From assembly GCA_001692895.1 (NCBI GenBank), contig KV748182.1, positions 3,724,341 through 3,788,340 on the forward strand: a stretch of DNA of 64,000 bases, read 5' to 3'. Shown here piece by piece: positions 35,531 to 46,961 of the stretch; the first letter of the stretch is position 1; each line of letters begins with the position of its first letter. The notes under the pieces are model-generated. The model saw only the letters and a program-made list of their open reading frames with translations, was not told where the DNA came from and searched no databases. Source of the DNA: Cenococcum geophilum 1.58 (Eukaryota; Ascomycota; Dothideomycetes; Gloniales; Gloniaceae). The translations under genes were made by a program, and so were the position numbers.

Positions 35531-36547
35531 CTAATTGTCCTCCCCTCCAGCCTGATAGATGTGCCGCCCTCGATTCGGATCTTTGCGCATGGGCGCACCG
35601 GATCCAGTAAACCCGACTGCAGTAGGGTCAGCAGATGTGTAACAAAAACGGATTGGAAAGGCTATCTGACCTCGTGCGTTGACACCATCTGGTGTGCGAA
35701 ACATGCTCTCTTTCTTTGTAGCAGTCGTCTTGGGACCTTTCTGCATGAAGTCCATCCACTTGCTTTTCCCTGCCTCGAGTTCTTTGTTCGCCTTGACTTT
35801 GCGGGGAACTTTAGCAGGCTTAGGCGGTCCATCACTGACCTTGCTGGGCTCCTTGCGAACTTGGCTCGCTAGCATAGGGTCGATGCTTGCTGCTGCAGAG
35901 ATAACATTTGAATTGCCAGATATAGGAGTCGCTGTTTGGGTTACTGGGATGCCATCAGCTTTACGCTTCTTGGACTCATTGGATTGGGGCTTGATGTCGG
36001 ATCCCTGCACCACATCCGTGCTATTATAGCCAATGAACTTTACATGGTATTTTGGCGCAGATGATGAACCGGTGATGAGAGTGATTTTAGCCGAGTAGAA
36101 GACCTTATCGCCAGAAACCCATTTTGCCATGACGGTGTCATTCACTTTATATGTAGTAGGGATTGCAGCTTCCTCTACTAGGCTCTGGGGTGTTGCCGGC
36201 TTGCGATAGCCATCTCGGTATGCAGGGTGGTTCTCTTTTGACCATTTTTCTTTCGCTGGTGGTGAGGAAGGGCCCTGTGCTTGCTCTTGGGCAATGGCAG
36301 GCTTGAGTTCTTCTATTATCGACTCGTATTCTGCGATGGTAACATCTAGTGTTTTCTTCAGGTCCAGAAAACCCTCATTACCCGGGTCAGACTGCAAATT
36401 AGCCATGCAAGTTTCAAGCTGTTGAAGAAGAAAAGTTTAGTAAAAGTTGCCACAGAGATGTGGGATGGAGATGGGGGTTACGTCGTGGCTTACCTGCTGG
36501 CGAAAGCCATTCAGGTCACTCTCGAACGAGGCCAACTCGCTGGCCAT
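35531..36547 (-). CDS. spf30: SPF30/SMNDC1-like Tudor-domain splicing factor
   Basis: Three exons on the minus strand: 36547-36494, 36418-35671, 35616-35531, total 295 aa. Residues 1-50 (MASELASFESDLNGFRQQ, then LETCMANLQSDPGNEGFLDL) match the N-terminal helix pair of SPF30. The Tudor domain is at about 108-162 (YKVNDTVMAKW ... KYHVKFIGY), with the aromatic cage positions W, Y, F and Y present. A basic Lys/Pro-rich linker follows, and the C-terminus has the KSKWMDF, KKESMFRTPDGVNARVG and GRHIYQ motifs typical of the family. In other organisms SPF30 binds symmetric dimethylarginine on Sm proteins and helps assemble the U4/U6.U5 tri-snRNP in the nucleus. The 54-nt last intron (35670-35617, with GCTGACC branch site) is a multiple of three and free of stops, so the frame reads through it unspliced. 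Confidence 0.92.
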
Positions 36548-37743
36548 GGCTTTCAATTATGTTTTGCAAGATTGGCGATCTCTTCACGGATTATACACTG
36601 AAGTTATAGCGATTAGATGCGATGAGGCCGCGCGTAGTCGTGGAGGATGAGTGGAAGCGACGGGAAGGCCGAAGCGGCAGATGCCGAATGCCAGAGTGAG
36701 GTCGATCGATTCCAGAACGAATCACGTGGAAGACGCTGCTTTTTCACTGAGGCTCCAAGAGGGGACGTCATAGAAGCGGAGTTCCCTTCGGGCAGACAGA
36801 AAGCGGAAGGTCGATTTGAGCGATGGCAGCAATTGCAGCCGCCCATTCGTCGCAGTGCTGCAAGAGATGACTCCCTCTCACAGGTACATGGCACCTACAT
36901 GCACAAAGCCAGCGGCGCTTGCTCCTGGCCCCCTGATATTTTCTCTCCTGTTCCTCCGCTTTCTCGCCTCAGCCCTAACGCCGATTCTGCCGACCCGCCG
37001 CTTTTATGCTGCTTAGCAATCCAACCCATCGATGCCATCTCGCAGAATCGCTTCTCACACTGGTGCATCTTTCCCCTCCCTCGCTCCCATTCCATGCCGC
37101 AATACACCAATCCAAGCTTCCGAAACAATCTCAAACTGCCCGCTGCTTGAACGGGAAGCGGTCGAAGTTTCCGGCGCACCCCATCTGACATGCGCATTTC
37201 CACCGCTAGACCTGGCCAACTTGCTCAACACCCGCCACTCTCCATCATCTCGCTTTCTCCATCCCTTTGCCATCCCCTCTCTCGCCCACATTCAGTGTAA
37301 CCAGCGTCTTCCATCCGGTACGATTCGTGGGCCGTCTTCTGTAGAAGCGAATGAATATCAAAGGTACGCTTGCGAAACGCTCGAGCGCAACCCGCTCGTC
37401 CGTCATTGTTCGTCCTGCACAGCCTACCGCTTCTTCCTTCTCCCTCGTGTCTTCCCCAGAATAACCCTGGGGTTTTTGGCCATTCGACATGTTACCCTTC
37501 GACTCACGATAGTGGCAAATTCGCGCTGTTTGAGCCAACTGAAGGCTGACGTGTGATTCCATCATCTAGGCTAATCCGTATCCTACCGCTCTAAATACAC
37601 GCTTTCCATCAATTTTTTTTATTCCAAAAATATTGCATTGTATGGTTTTCTGAGGCTGTGGGCCTTAAGTGGACTTTGTTCTTAGCTTTTTGGTGTTCAT
37701 CTTAATCTTGAACCCCGCACCCTTGATACCTCAACTGTTCGAG
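36548..37743. promoter_or_regulatory. Shared divergent promoter region of SPF30 and YAP1
   Basis: 1.2 kb separates the two start codons. It is GC-balanced with pyrimidine-rich runs (about 36930-36960, 37060-37090 and 37420-37450), as is common in fungal promoters and leaders. Several open frames on both strands (up to 174 codons) overlap one another and have low-complexity Ser/Pro/Arg composition, so I do not call them genes. A long YAP1 leader may occupy the right half. Confidence 0.55.
37351..37653 (+). promoter_or_regulatory. Candidate upstream ORFs in the YAP1 leader
   Basis: Three short ATG-started frames precede the YAP1 start: 37351-37464 (37 codons), 37489-37512 (7 codons) and 37642-37653 (3 codons, ending in TGA). 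Short upstream ORFs are known in the yeast YAP1 and YAP2 leaders. Whether these are in the mRNA depends on an unknown transcription start. Confidence 0.3.
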
Positions 37744-39822
37744 ATGGCTGGCGCCTCAGCCAACGACTACAAAACAAACCCTCAGCTTTACCTTTCATCA
37801 AATCAACAAGACCTTCTTCTTGCTGCTCTCGCATCAAATCAGAACGGCACAAACAACATGTATTCGAATGGCCTCGATTCCAAGCGCTCGACTAGCAATC
37901 CCCAACTTCAGTACCCAGCCGTAGACAGTCTAGATTTGACCTTCTTCGCGTCACCTCAGCAGACTACGCCTGCATCTAATTTTGATGCATTCAACCTCAA
38001 TGAGAGCCCATTCGTCGACTATCTCGATGGTGACAGTAGCTTCGATTTCGATAATGGTGAGAATGGCGACCTAATGATTGGCGGGCTTCCTGGTGATAAT
38101 TCGCAATTTGAAGGAGATAACGAGACTACGGATAAACGGAAGAGTCCTGAAGATGACACTGAAGATCCAGATGGTGGTGGGAAGCGAAGAGAACCGGAGG
38201 ATAAGACTGCGAAGAAACCAGGCAGAAAGCCGTTGACTTCTGAACCAACAACTGTACGATTTTACAAATTTTTTTTTTTAGGAAAAAAGTAAACTAACAG
38301 CATACCAGAAACGCAAGGCTCAGAATCGGGCAGCTCAAAGGGCTTTTAGAGAGAGAAAGGAGAAACATCTCAAAGATCTTGAAGTCAAGGTTTCCGAGCT
38401 GGAAAAGGCTTCCGACGCTGCAAATCATGAGAATGGTCTCCTCCGTGCCCAAGTCCAGAGGTTACAGACTGAGCTTCGCGAATACCGCAAGCGCTTGTCG
38501 CTCAACAGCACTGCCGTAAGCCGGTCACCATCAAGCACTAACAGCTTTTCTTCATATCTGACTGGAAATGGCACTACTGCGAATAATTTCCAATTCGAAT
38601 TTCCTCGCTTTGGTGGTCTGCCAGGTGCTCACATTCTTGACAACGGGCCACTGGCAAAAATCACCAACAAGCCGTCAGTGAGCGGCGCTCCAGGTGCTCC
38701 AGGTGCTCCTGTGCGGCAGAACAGCAACGGGCACAGTATAAGTCCGAGGAGTTCGATTAATGGTTCATCTGCCAATTCCCCCGAGAAGAACCCAAACACC
38801 ACTTCAAATGGTGCCAACGGAATCCAAACAACAGGATCCGGCAACCTAAATGGATTATTTAGCCCATCCTTGCTCAATGGTCTCAGTTCTAGCTCGCCAT
38901 TCGATTATAACATGCCTGCCAAAACTCAGTCCAATCGTGGCAGCACTGATAGTTCTGCGACGCCTTCTCGGGCGTTCCAATTCAACAGTGGATCTTCATC
39001 CTCTAATTCCGATTCGCCATCTGCATCGTCCGTTTCTCAGTATGGCGGTCAAAACTCATCATGTGGGACATCCCCAGAGCCGAGCCACAATTCGCCGAGT
39101 TCTGGAAAGCCCAGTGACAACCCATTAGATACAATAAGTGAAGGTTATATATGTCATGGAAATTCGGAAGGTGAGGTCACCTTCTGTGAGATGCTGAATA
39201 TGGCCTGCGGCAATCCACGCAATCCAGTTCCTCGTGCGGTATCTCAATCTAACGCCACGCCAGCTCCTGCAGCTGCCAAAACACCTGCCACCGATATCAA
39301 TGGTATTGATTTCCTAGCAAATCAGAACGGCGGCCAATTTGATCCAACCCTCTTTGGCGACTATCGCGAATCGCAAGCTGCCATCGTGGGCGATGGAGAT
39401 TTCACTGGTGGCTTCTTCAACGATGCTTTCCCTTTCACGGACTTGGGAAGTCCTTTCAACTTCGGAGACAATAATACTCCAGCTATTCCCAAGCCGAATC
39501 CGTTGGAAGAGATAGAGCGACAGCAAGGTGGTGGAGACGACGAGGTTGTCCCTGGGGATGATATGTCGCAAATGCTGAATTGCCACAAGATATGGTAAGT
39601 ACTTTCGTTACCTCAACATCTATATTTAAACACGGTACTGACGAGCTTCTCCTCAGGGATAAACTTGCGAGCCGGCCAGAATTCAAGGACGGCACCATTG
39701 ACATCGATAACTTGTGTTCAGAGCTTCGCGCGAAGGCTCGATGTTCTGAAAGTGGCGTTGTCGTCGACGACAGGGACGTCGAAGCCGCACTCCAACGGTT
39801 GCCAGAGTCGCAGCGGACCTAA
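37744..39822 (+). CDS. yap1: Yap1/Pap1-type bZIP oxidative-stress transcription factor
   Basis: Three exons, 37744-38253, 38309-39594 and 39657-39822, give 653 aa. The start is the ATG at 37744 (MAGASANDYKTNPQLYLSS); upstream in-frame sequence has no ATG. After an acidic region and a KKPGRKPL basic patch, the bZIP basic region KRKAQNRAAQRAFRERK begins at residue 171, exactly at the exon 2 start, with leucine zipper to about 235. The middle is Ser/Asn-rich. The n-CRD (about 450-480) has C452, C463 and C470; the c-CRD (about 592-650) has C595, C619 and C628. In the family, peroxide forms disulfides between the two CRDs, masks the export signal in the c-CRD and retains the factor in the nucleus to induce thioredoxin, catalase and efflux genes. 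Introns: 55 nt with ACTAAC branch site, 62 nt with CTGAC. All key residues are intact. Confidence 0.95.
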
Positions 39823-40504
39823 CGAGCTTGTGTAATGACTATTACGACAGCACGGCTAGCTGCCAAGGCGCTCTTTGGTTCTGGGATTTTAGCAAAACAA
39901 CCGGATGGACCCCAGTCGTTCGTCGGAGATGTCTAAAACACATCGTTGGTTTATGTAATTGTTCTGACATTGGTTGATGGCTCCCTGCTTTTTGAACTAT
40001 ACACCTTGTCACTCTTTGTGGAGCTTTTGCCTATGGAGATTCTTTTTCTTACGCAGATGCGGCGATTTGGTAACTTGGTGCTTTAATGGGTTTTTGTGCT
40101 AAGTTATTTCCCGGACAATAAGCTGGGAAGGACAGCATGCCAATGAATGGCGGATGTGCTCCACTGTAGCTAAGTGCAATTGATGAAAATATCCAAAAGT
40201 TGCTCTTTCTCGACTTATGTTCGCAGTTGTATTCCTGACATGTCTTTTGCCCATTCTGGGAACGTTAAACGTTATCTTTTATCCTGACCACAACATTGAC
40301 TTCACTATTTAAAATTGCTAAGTATAATCATGACAACAATTCTTGGAAACCAAAACGACACCGATGTAATGTCGACTTGCAATATATTTCTCTCTGGTTG
40401 TTCGATTTGCCCCATAGCTCCTAAAAACGGTGAATGTTTTATAGGAAGATGTAACGGGACTAGCCTAGTTACAGTAGGAATGTCTCGGTGAAATACTCGA
40501 CAGG
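39823..40504. other. YAP1 3' flank
   Basis: About 0.7 kb of ordinary-composition sequence after the YAP1 stop, presumably 3' UTR and terminator followed by non-coding DNA. CpA is normal up to about 40500, then disappears within about 120 bases, marking the edge of the RIP block. No gene seen. Confidence 0.5.
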
Positions 40505-40525
40505 TGAAACCTAACGCTTTAACTA

Positions 40526-40610
40526 AATTCTGCCGAATTCTGCCAGCTTAATTAATTCCTACCAAGTTCTGCTAGATTAATTAAATTCTACTAAAGTCCG
40601 TTAAAGACTA
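40526..40610. repeat. TCTGCC-rich short repeats at the right island edge
   Basis: Units such as TAAATTCTGCCGAATTCTGC and later degenerate AAGTTCTGCTAG copies resemble those at 27106-27155 on the other side of the island. A near-palindrome TACGTGTGTATACGCACGTA follows at about 40609. Confidence 0.55.
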
Positions 40611-40619
40611 CGTGTGTAT

Positions 40620-42950
40620 ACGCACGTATTAACCGCCAAGGCCCCTAACTATTTAATTATAAGATTCTTACGTTATTTCTTTCTCTTTTTTACGTAACGT
40701 CTTGTTCTCTATAAGAGCTATACCCCTAGATTTAAATAGAATTTATATTATTCCTTTAAATCTACTTTAAAGCCTCTTCGCGCTCTTATATTATATTATA
40801 TTAATATAATATTAGGTAAAACCTTAAGTAGATAATTATATAGCCGTAAGGTATAGGCGACTTAGGGATAACCTAGGGATAACTTACCTATAAGGTACGT
40901 ACGCTATATATACCTAGGGAAAGCCCTTTCTTACCTTATATATTAACTCCTCCCTTTCCCTTAAGGATTTATCTGTCTATATAATATACCCTATTATTCT
41001 ATTAATTGGACTCCCTATTTATATTCTTACTTTATATCTAAATCCCCTCTAATCCCCTCAGGAGGGCAGCCGGTTTAATTTTTCTATAATACCTTTAAAA
41101 AGAAGACTAATACCTATACCTAATAGTAATACACTAGCGATATAATCGTAGAATGCCTTAGAATTTAGTATAGACGAAACCGCTAAAATTATACTAGTAG
41201 AATTTAAGCTACTTTCTAAACCTTAAAATAATTAGATATCTATAAACGCTAAAAACTAGTTTAACTTATACCTAGGCTTAAGAGAAGCTTAGTAAGGTTA
41301 CTAGTGTTTTACTAAATACTACTAATATAAAAAAAGCTAGATAAGCTGGCTAAGAAAACAGCTAACTTATAGAGTGTTATTAATTTAATAAAGCCCTCCT
41401 ATCGCCTCTTTAGTAAAAGGACGAATTATATCGTAAATATATACACTAAATAAATCTTAACGCTATATTTAAGAAGTTACTACCTAATATTAGTAGCACT
41501 ACTTAATAGTATTTTAACTAGTAGATCGCCGTAGTTAAGAACCAATTTAAGGTTAATAACACTAACTATAACTATAAGTAATATACGTACTAGGCTATTA
41601 AAGGTCTTATAAAAGAAAAGATTATTGCCAAACTAGTATATTAACGGTTGGGTACTAAGGAAAAAGGTCCTTTACTATAGGATAAGTTTAAGACTATAGT
41701 TTAAAACTAGATTAGAAACCCTATAGTAAGACACTTTAATAATACTACTATATACTATATAGCTATTATTAAGAAGAACTAGAGGTTTAACGTCTTTCTA
41801 GCCTATATATATAGCTTAGAGGATCGCTTCTTATATACCCCTTTTATTAATCCTAAGCAATAAGTAGATATTTAGTTTTTATGCTTTTTAGCCTACCTAT
41901 AAGCAGAGCTCTTTCGCTAAAACTTTATTAAATAGGTAAAAACTACTAAAGACCTCTTTACTAAAATCCGCTATATAAAGTAACTGCTTAATATAATAAA
42001 GCTTATAGAAGATCGCGTAGTTAGTAGTAGTAAACCTTTACGCTTAAAGCTTGGTTATAATATAGGCTTTATAGAGTTAGGTTTAGGAAATAAAACCTAA
42101 AAAGGGTAATACTTTCTTAAGTAAACTCCTAAGGAGACTACTTAAAAGCTAGATAGCTTAGAGGACCACTTGAATACTAGTACTATATATATATAAGTTA
42201 AAGGAGACCTATAGGTAGCTATTATAAAGAATACTAGAAGTAAGCTAGTAAAGATACGTTAGGCCGGCTTTCAGAAAACCTAAAGCTCTAGTTATATATA
42301 TTTTTAAACTATAACTAGGGCCTAATATAGAGGGAGAGAAGAAATATATTATAGTATACGTTATAATAGATACGCCGTAGGGTAAAGTCCGCCTATATTG
42401 CTTATATAATAATAGGTGTTAAATTAACCTTATTAACTAAGATACTATTTATAGGTTTAGCCTACCAATATACTACGCGCTATTTTTATATAAGCCCATT
42501 ATATGTTTTCTTAATAGCAACTAGATAATAATTTAGGATACTTATAATCTAATAGTTACTACTAGAGACTCTTAGGGTACTCCTTATACTATTAGCCCCT
42601 AGACCTTTTAGAGTAGCTTATTTAATAGTTATAATATAGCTCTTAGATAGGATTGGCTCGCAAAAGCAGATCTATTAATTAGCTTCCGTTCTAAATAATT
42701 TATCTAGGGTTCTTTAGACCCTAGATGCCTCTAAATAGTTACCCTTAATACGCTTCTAATAGATATTAAGACCAATAAAGTAGTCTATTTGCTATAGCTA
42801 GAATACTCCTTTTTTATACTGGTTATAAATATAATAGAGGACCTATTATTATTAGTAGCGAGTATTTATAAAGACCCTCTAGTATTAGCGTAGATTATTT
42901 ATACTTAGGGGGGAGGTAATTAAAACCCTAAAACTATTAAGTATACTATA
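40620..42950 (+). other. Unidentified RIP-mutated stretch, probably an old transposon
   Basis: 2.3 kb almost devoid of CpA. Plus-strand translation gives coding-like runs between stops (for example LFTKIRYIKQLLNIIKLIED near 41955 and DWLAKADLLISFRSKQFIQG near 42650), with at least one frame change. I do not recognise a family. It lies downstream of, and in opposite orientation to, the LINE relic. Candidates are a LINE ORF1, a gag-like gene or another transposase; no motif decides. Confidence 0.35.
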
Positions 42951-42999
42951 GTAGAGCTATATATATTATTATTTATTGCTTAACGTCCAATTTAGATCT

Positions 43000-45270
43000 C
43001 TATTAGGCCTACGCGGACTACTCCTTATTTATATATAGGGAGAAAACTCTACTTAAGAAAACCCCCCGCCTTTTAAAACTCGCCTACTTAGCGCCTACTT
43101 AGCGCTCATAAGTCGCCTATAGTGCTTTACTACCCTACTTTTTAGCCTCCTTAGGAACCACTACTACCGTAATAAGCCTACGGACGCGCTAGTATTATAA
43201 ACTTTACTCTACTACTATAGAGTTATTAGGGGGCGCCTATTGCTCGCCCCTTTGCCTTTTATTACTATTTCCCTTATAACCCGGAACTAGTTTAGTATAT
43301 TTTAGCTAATAAGCTACTAGGTAACCGCCTTAAGGCCTATTTATATTAAGAGTAGTATATTATAGTTCTCTATACTAGCTGTTAAGAGCATTACTTCTTA
43401 GTGTCTAAGGGGCATAATAGTATTACGTGTTTTGGTATCTATTTTAGCCAGCCATATTTAAATCTTAGGCTACCTACTAGGACACCCGCCTAGTAGAGCC
43501 AGTCTTTTAGTCCTATTATTCCTATTCTTAAGAGTATCGCTATTATATTTTCTGCCTTTATTAGGCCTTTTTAGAGCCCTTAGGTATTTACCCCCTATAG
43601 CGTTAACTATACTATAGCTTAGGTTCCTTTTGCCTAAGTTAGCCTCTATACCTTTAACTCCTATACGCTTCTCTAGCGTTAGTCTAACTAGTATTATATT
43701 ACGGTAAATAGTTTCCTAGTATTCTTTTATGCTCTACTTTAGCTCCTTTCTCTCTCTTACTAATATCTTTACTAGCCTCTTACGCGTCTCCCTTTCTCCT
43801 CTATATAGGCCTGGGCCCTAAAGCAGCACTATTTTTCTTCTACTTTCTTTACCTATTTCTCTAATATATCTTCCCTACTTTAGGGTTATTAGTTTATTCT
43901 CCTATAGGGCACCCTAAGGTCCCTTTATAGTTTATTTAGGCGTATCTTAGTATACTTTATAATATTAGAGTTACGTTTATTTTACGTTTATTATATTACA
44001 GTAGCTTTAATATATAGTTATAAGGGGAGAATATTAGCTTCCTTCTTGAGTAGTGCTGTAGCCGTTTGCTTATACCCGCCTATAATACTTTAAAGGTAAG
44101 CTATTTAGACCTTTTAAAGTAATTTAAGGAGCGATTTAGGGGGGCCTTTTTTAGTTTCTCTAATGCCCCAAATACTGGACCTATACGTTATAGTTAGCTA
44201 GATAACTACTATATATAGTAGGCGTGACCTCTAGAAGCATGGACCCTATATAGAATTAACAATCCTAGATAATATAATATACTATACTTAGCTCTTATAG
44301 GCCGTTTACGCCGTATATACGCTCTACTAGAGCTTACTATCTACCTATACTCCTAGTACCCTTAGGCCCTAAACTAGTTAACCCCTAAAGCCTTAGATAT
44401 AAATTGCATACTAGAGATCTATAGATTAGCTAGTATTTCTCTAGTAAGAATTAGACTCTATATTATCTTACCTATTCTATATAGGTGTTATAGGCTTTCT
44501 CTAGTATTCTGCAATTCCCTACGGCTGTTAGCCCGTATATAATTAGGTTTATATTATTAACGAAGCCTATCCCCTAGGTCGCCCCTTTCTTAAAAAAGTT
44601 AAGTAGGTTACTTATAAAGAAAAGGAAGAGTATAGGCGAGAGGGATAATCCTTATAATATTCCTATTATAACTGCGATAGGGGGGCTCTAGTATCTGCTA
44701 AAGGCCAGTAATGTTTCTTTCTAGCCTATAAACTCTTAAATAAATTATATAATTTATTTTAGGAAACCCTTTGCCCCAAGGATATATAAGAGACGCTTGT
44801 GGGGTATGTTATTATAGGCACTACTAATATCTAGGCTAAGCATTAATACTACAAAGTCCCTTCGCATCACCTATATAGATTTAATAGTAATAGCGAGTAG
44901 CGTAAGTGCTAATAGTGCTAAGTAGTTCTTTCTTACCCCTATTTAGCTTTATGGTAGTAGGGCGTATTCCTTAGCCGTATCTACTATATAGTCCGCTATT
45001 ACCCTTTTTAAAATCTTATTAAGGGTGTTTTCTAAGGCAATAGGGCGGTAGCTTTCTAGGGTTAAGTAATCTGCTTTACCTTCTTTTTATAGGATAACCG
45101 TCATTATAGATCTTCTAAGTCGCGAGTAGTAGCCTATAGCAAGGCATGCTTTAGCTATATCTATAAGCTAGGGTGCTATAAGTAGTCTATAGGCCTTTAA
45201 GGCCTTATTTAAATAGAGCTATATATACTCTTAATGCAAGCATATCTATAAAAACGTATATTAGTCGCAC
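43000..45270 (-). pseudogene. Tad-type LINE ORF2 (reverse transcriptase), RIP-inactivated and 5'-truncated
   Basis: Minus-strand translation from about 45250 gives the non-LTR reverse transcriptase order: EGKADYLTLESYRPIAL near 45060, VLMLSLDISSAYNNIPHKRL near 44840, then a block GFVNNINLIIYGLTAV near 44555. The RT catalytic pair, usually FVDD, reads FVNN, so both Asp codons were changed by G-to-A. The endonuclease that should precede the RT is missing; the sequence to the right switches to a gypsy LTR. The part to the left (about 44000-43000) should hold the C-terminal RNase H/zinc-knuckle region, but I could not confirm its motifs. Confidence 0.75.
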
Positions 45271-45589
45271 CTATTTCTTTACTAGCTTCTAAAAGCATAT
45301 TACTATATAATAGTTACCTTAATCTCTATAACCCCTAGCCTACTAAATATATATAAAAAAGAGATTAATATATATTACGGACCTTATATTACTAGTAGTA
45401 GCACTACTAAGGAGAGATATAAATGGGTTAGTTAAAATAGTATAGAAGGCTCTAGAACCAATTAGGCTATAGGATAAAGGGTAGCCGAGTTATATAGCTA
45501 GTTACGTTATAAGTTTGGAACGTAGAAATATAGGAACGTAGGAATGTAACATACTAACATATTAACGTACTAACGTACTTAGTACATTT

Positions 45590-46537
45590 CTTAAGCGTAG
45601 TATTATATATTTAAAGGACCTTAGTCTCTACCTAGATAGTTCTCTTCTTTATAGTAAATCTTAGAATATAATTAGAGTTAATCTATTAGGCAACCTACTC
45701 TGCTAGTTATATTTACTTATTAACTTAACCTATACCTATATACTAAGCCCGTTAATAAGTCTACCGTAGTATTTCCTACAAGGCTTTATTATATATTTAC
45801 TACTACGGTTATAGTAAAATGAAGTTAAATAATATACTACCTAAGTAAGTAATAACTGTAACGCTATCTACAGTAGTAACTACTTTAGGATTAGGCGGAG
45901 ATACTAATATGCACAATAAAGACTTATAAGTAGTTATAATAAACTAGTTAAGAAGTATCGTTAAGTAGAATAATACTAATAATTAGGCACTACTTTAATA
46001 AATAGCGGATATAAAAAGAGAAAAGATTAAAATGCCGTAAATTAAAAGGTTCTTAGGAGAAAAATATAAGTTAAAGGGATTCCTTATATAGATACGAATA
46101 AAGATACTATATAAGGGGACTAAGCTAGTAACATTAAGCGATTAAGTAGCGTATATAGGATTGTTCTTAATAGGGTAGGCACTAAAATAGTTTAAATCCT
46201 ATCTTATAGAGATATAAGCTAATAGGTTAGCTACTACTAATTTAAAAGCGCGGTATATATTCTTAAGCTAGAATAAATTCGCTAGTAGACTTATATAGAT
46301 ATATAGAGATCTAGAATTAATAGTAATAGCAAAAGGGAAGCTTTTTTAGCTTACGTAAAAGAGATTAGTAATAGACTATATAATAGAGTTCTAAATACTA
46401 ATAGCTTAGACTAAGTGGGACCAGAAGGCGTTAATAGCTTAGTATTAATAAGGACTAAAGACTAAGGTTTAAAATATAATAATACCTATAGAAGACTGTT
46501 ACGGAATAAGGGTAGTAGCTATAGAGCGTATATATTT
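45590..46537 (+). mobile_element. Ty3/gypsy remnant: diverged LTR plus partial gag
   Basis: 45600-45790 resembles the 3' half of the 425-bp LTR family (TCTCTACCTAGATAGTTC, then TTAATCTATTAGGCAACC) but is clearly more diverged. A gag-like frame starts at the ATG at 45819 with TLSTVVTTLGLGGDTN, close to the gag start of G3 at 47007. Gag runs, with stops, to about 46490, where it is cut by the next insertion. The copy is related to, but older than, G3. Confidence 0.65.
46497..46537 (+). repeat. Possible left part of an LTR split by G3
   Basis: TGTTACGGAATAAGG at 46497 and GGTTCTATAACA at 54633-54644 could be the ends of one short LTR interrupted by G3, because the termini are inverted matches (TGTTAYRGAA). 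No target duplication is evident around the joined unit, so this is tentative. The right part is 54488-54644. Confidence 0.3.
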
Positions 46538-46961
46538 TATTACGGACGCTTTAAGTACAATGTTACGACTACTTAGAGAAGAGTCGGAAGAAGCTAGTTA
46601 GTTAATTCAGGTACAGTCTAGGATAGAACCGGTAGAACTATATAACGAGGAATGGTAACTGAGGTCACGTAGGGTAATCTATATAATCTATACGATCCGT
46701 GTAATCCGTAACAGAGCAGATAGAGCACACGTATATTACGTATAAGAAGGATTTTATAGGAGTACGGTTGTGTATTTAAGGACCCTTAGTCCCTACCTAG
46801 ATAGTTCCTTCTTTGTAGTAATTCTTAGAATACAATTAGAGTTAATCTATTAGGTAACCACTCCACCAATTATTATTACACTGTTAACTTTAACTTACTT
46901 TACCTATACACCTAGCCCATTAATAAGCCTACTGTAGTTCTTGCTATAAAGTTCCGTTATA
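46538..46961 (+). repeat. G3 5' LTR (424 bp)
   Basis: It begins TATTACGGACGC (TG changed to TA) and ends TTCCGTTATA (CA changed to TA). Both terminal dinucleotides therefore carry RIP-type changes. Confidence 0.93.

Noticed and set aside
36437..36443. TTAGTAA, a Yap1 response-type element next to YAP1
   Set aside because: It lies in SPF30 intron 1, where its complement serves as the branch-site region; a single 7-mer is not enough to claim autoregulation.
36647..37556. Open frames of 167 and 174 codons between SPF30 and YAP1
   Set aside because: They overlap each other and antisense frames, have low-complexity composition, and occupy the shared promoter/leader; no domain is recognisable.
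41700..42200. Starship-type tyrosine recombinase (DUF3435) relic
   Set aside because: A YYILYSYY-like string recalled the family, but no catalytic Arg/Tyr motifs or neighbouring blocks could be found.
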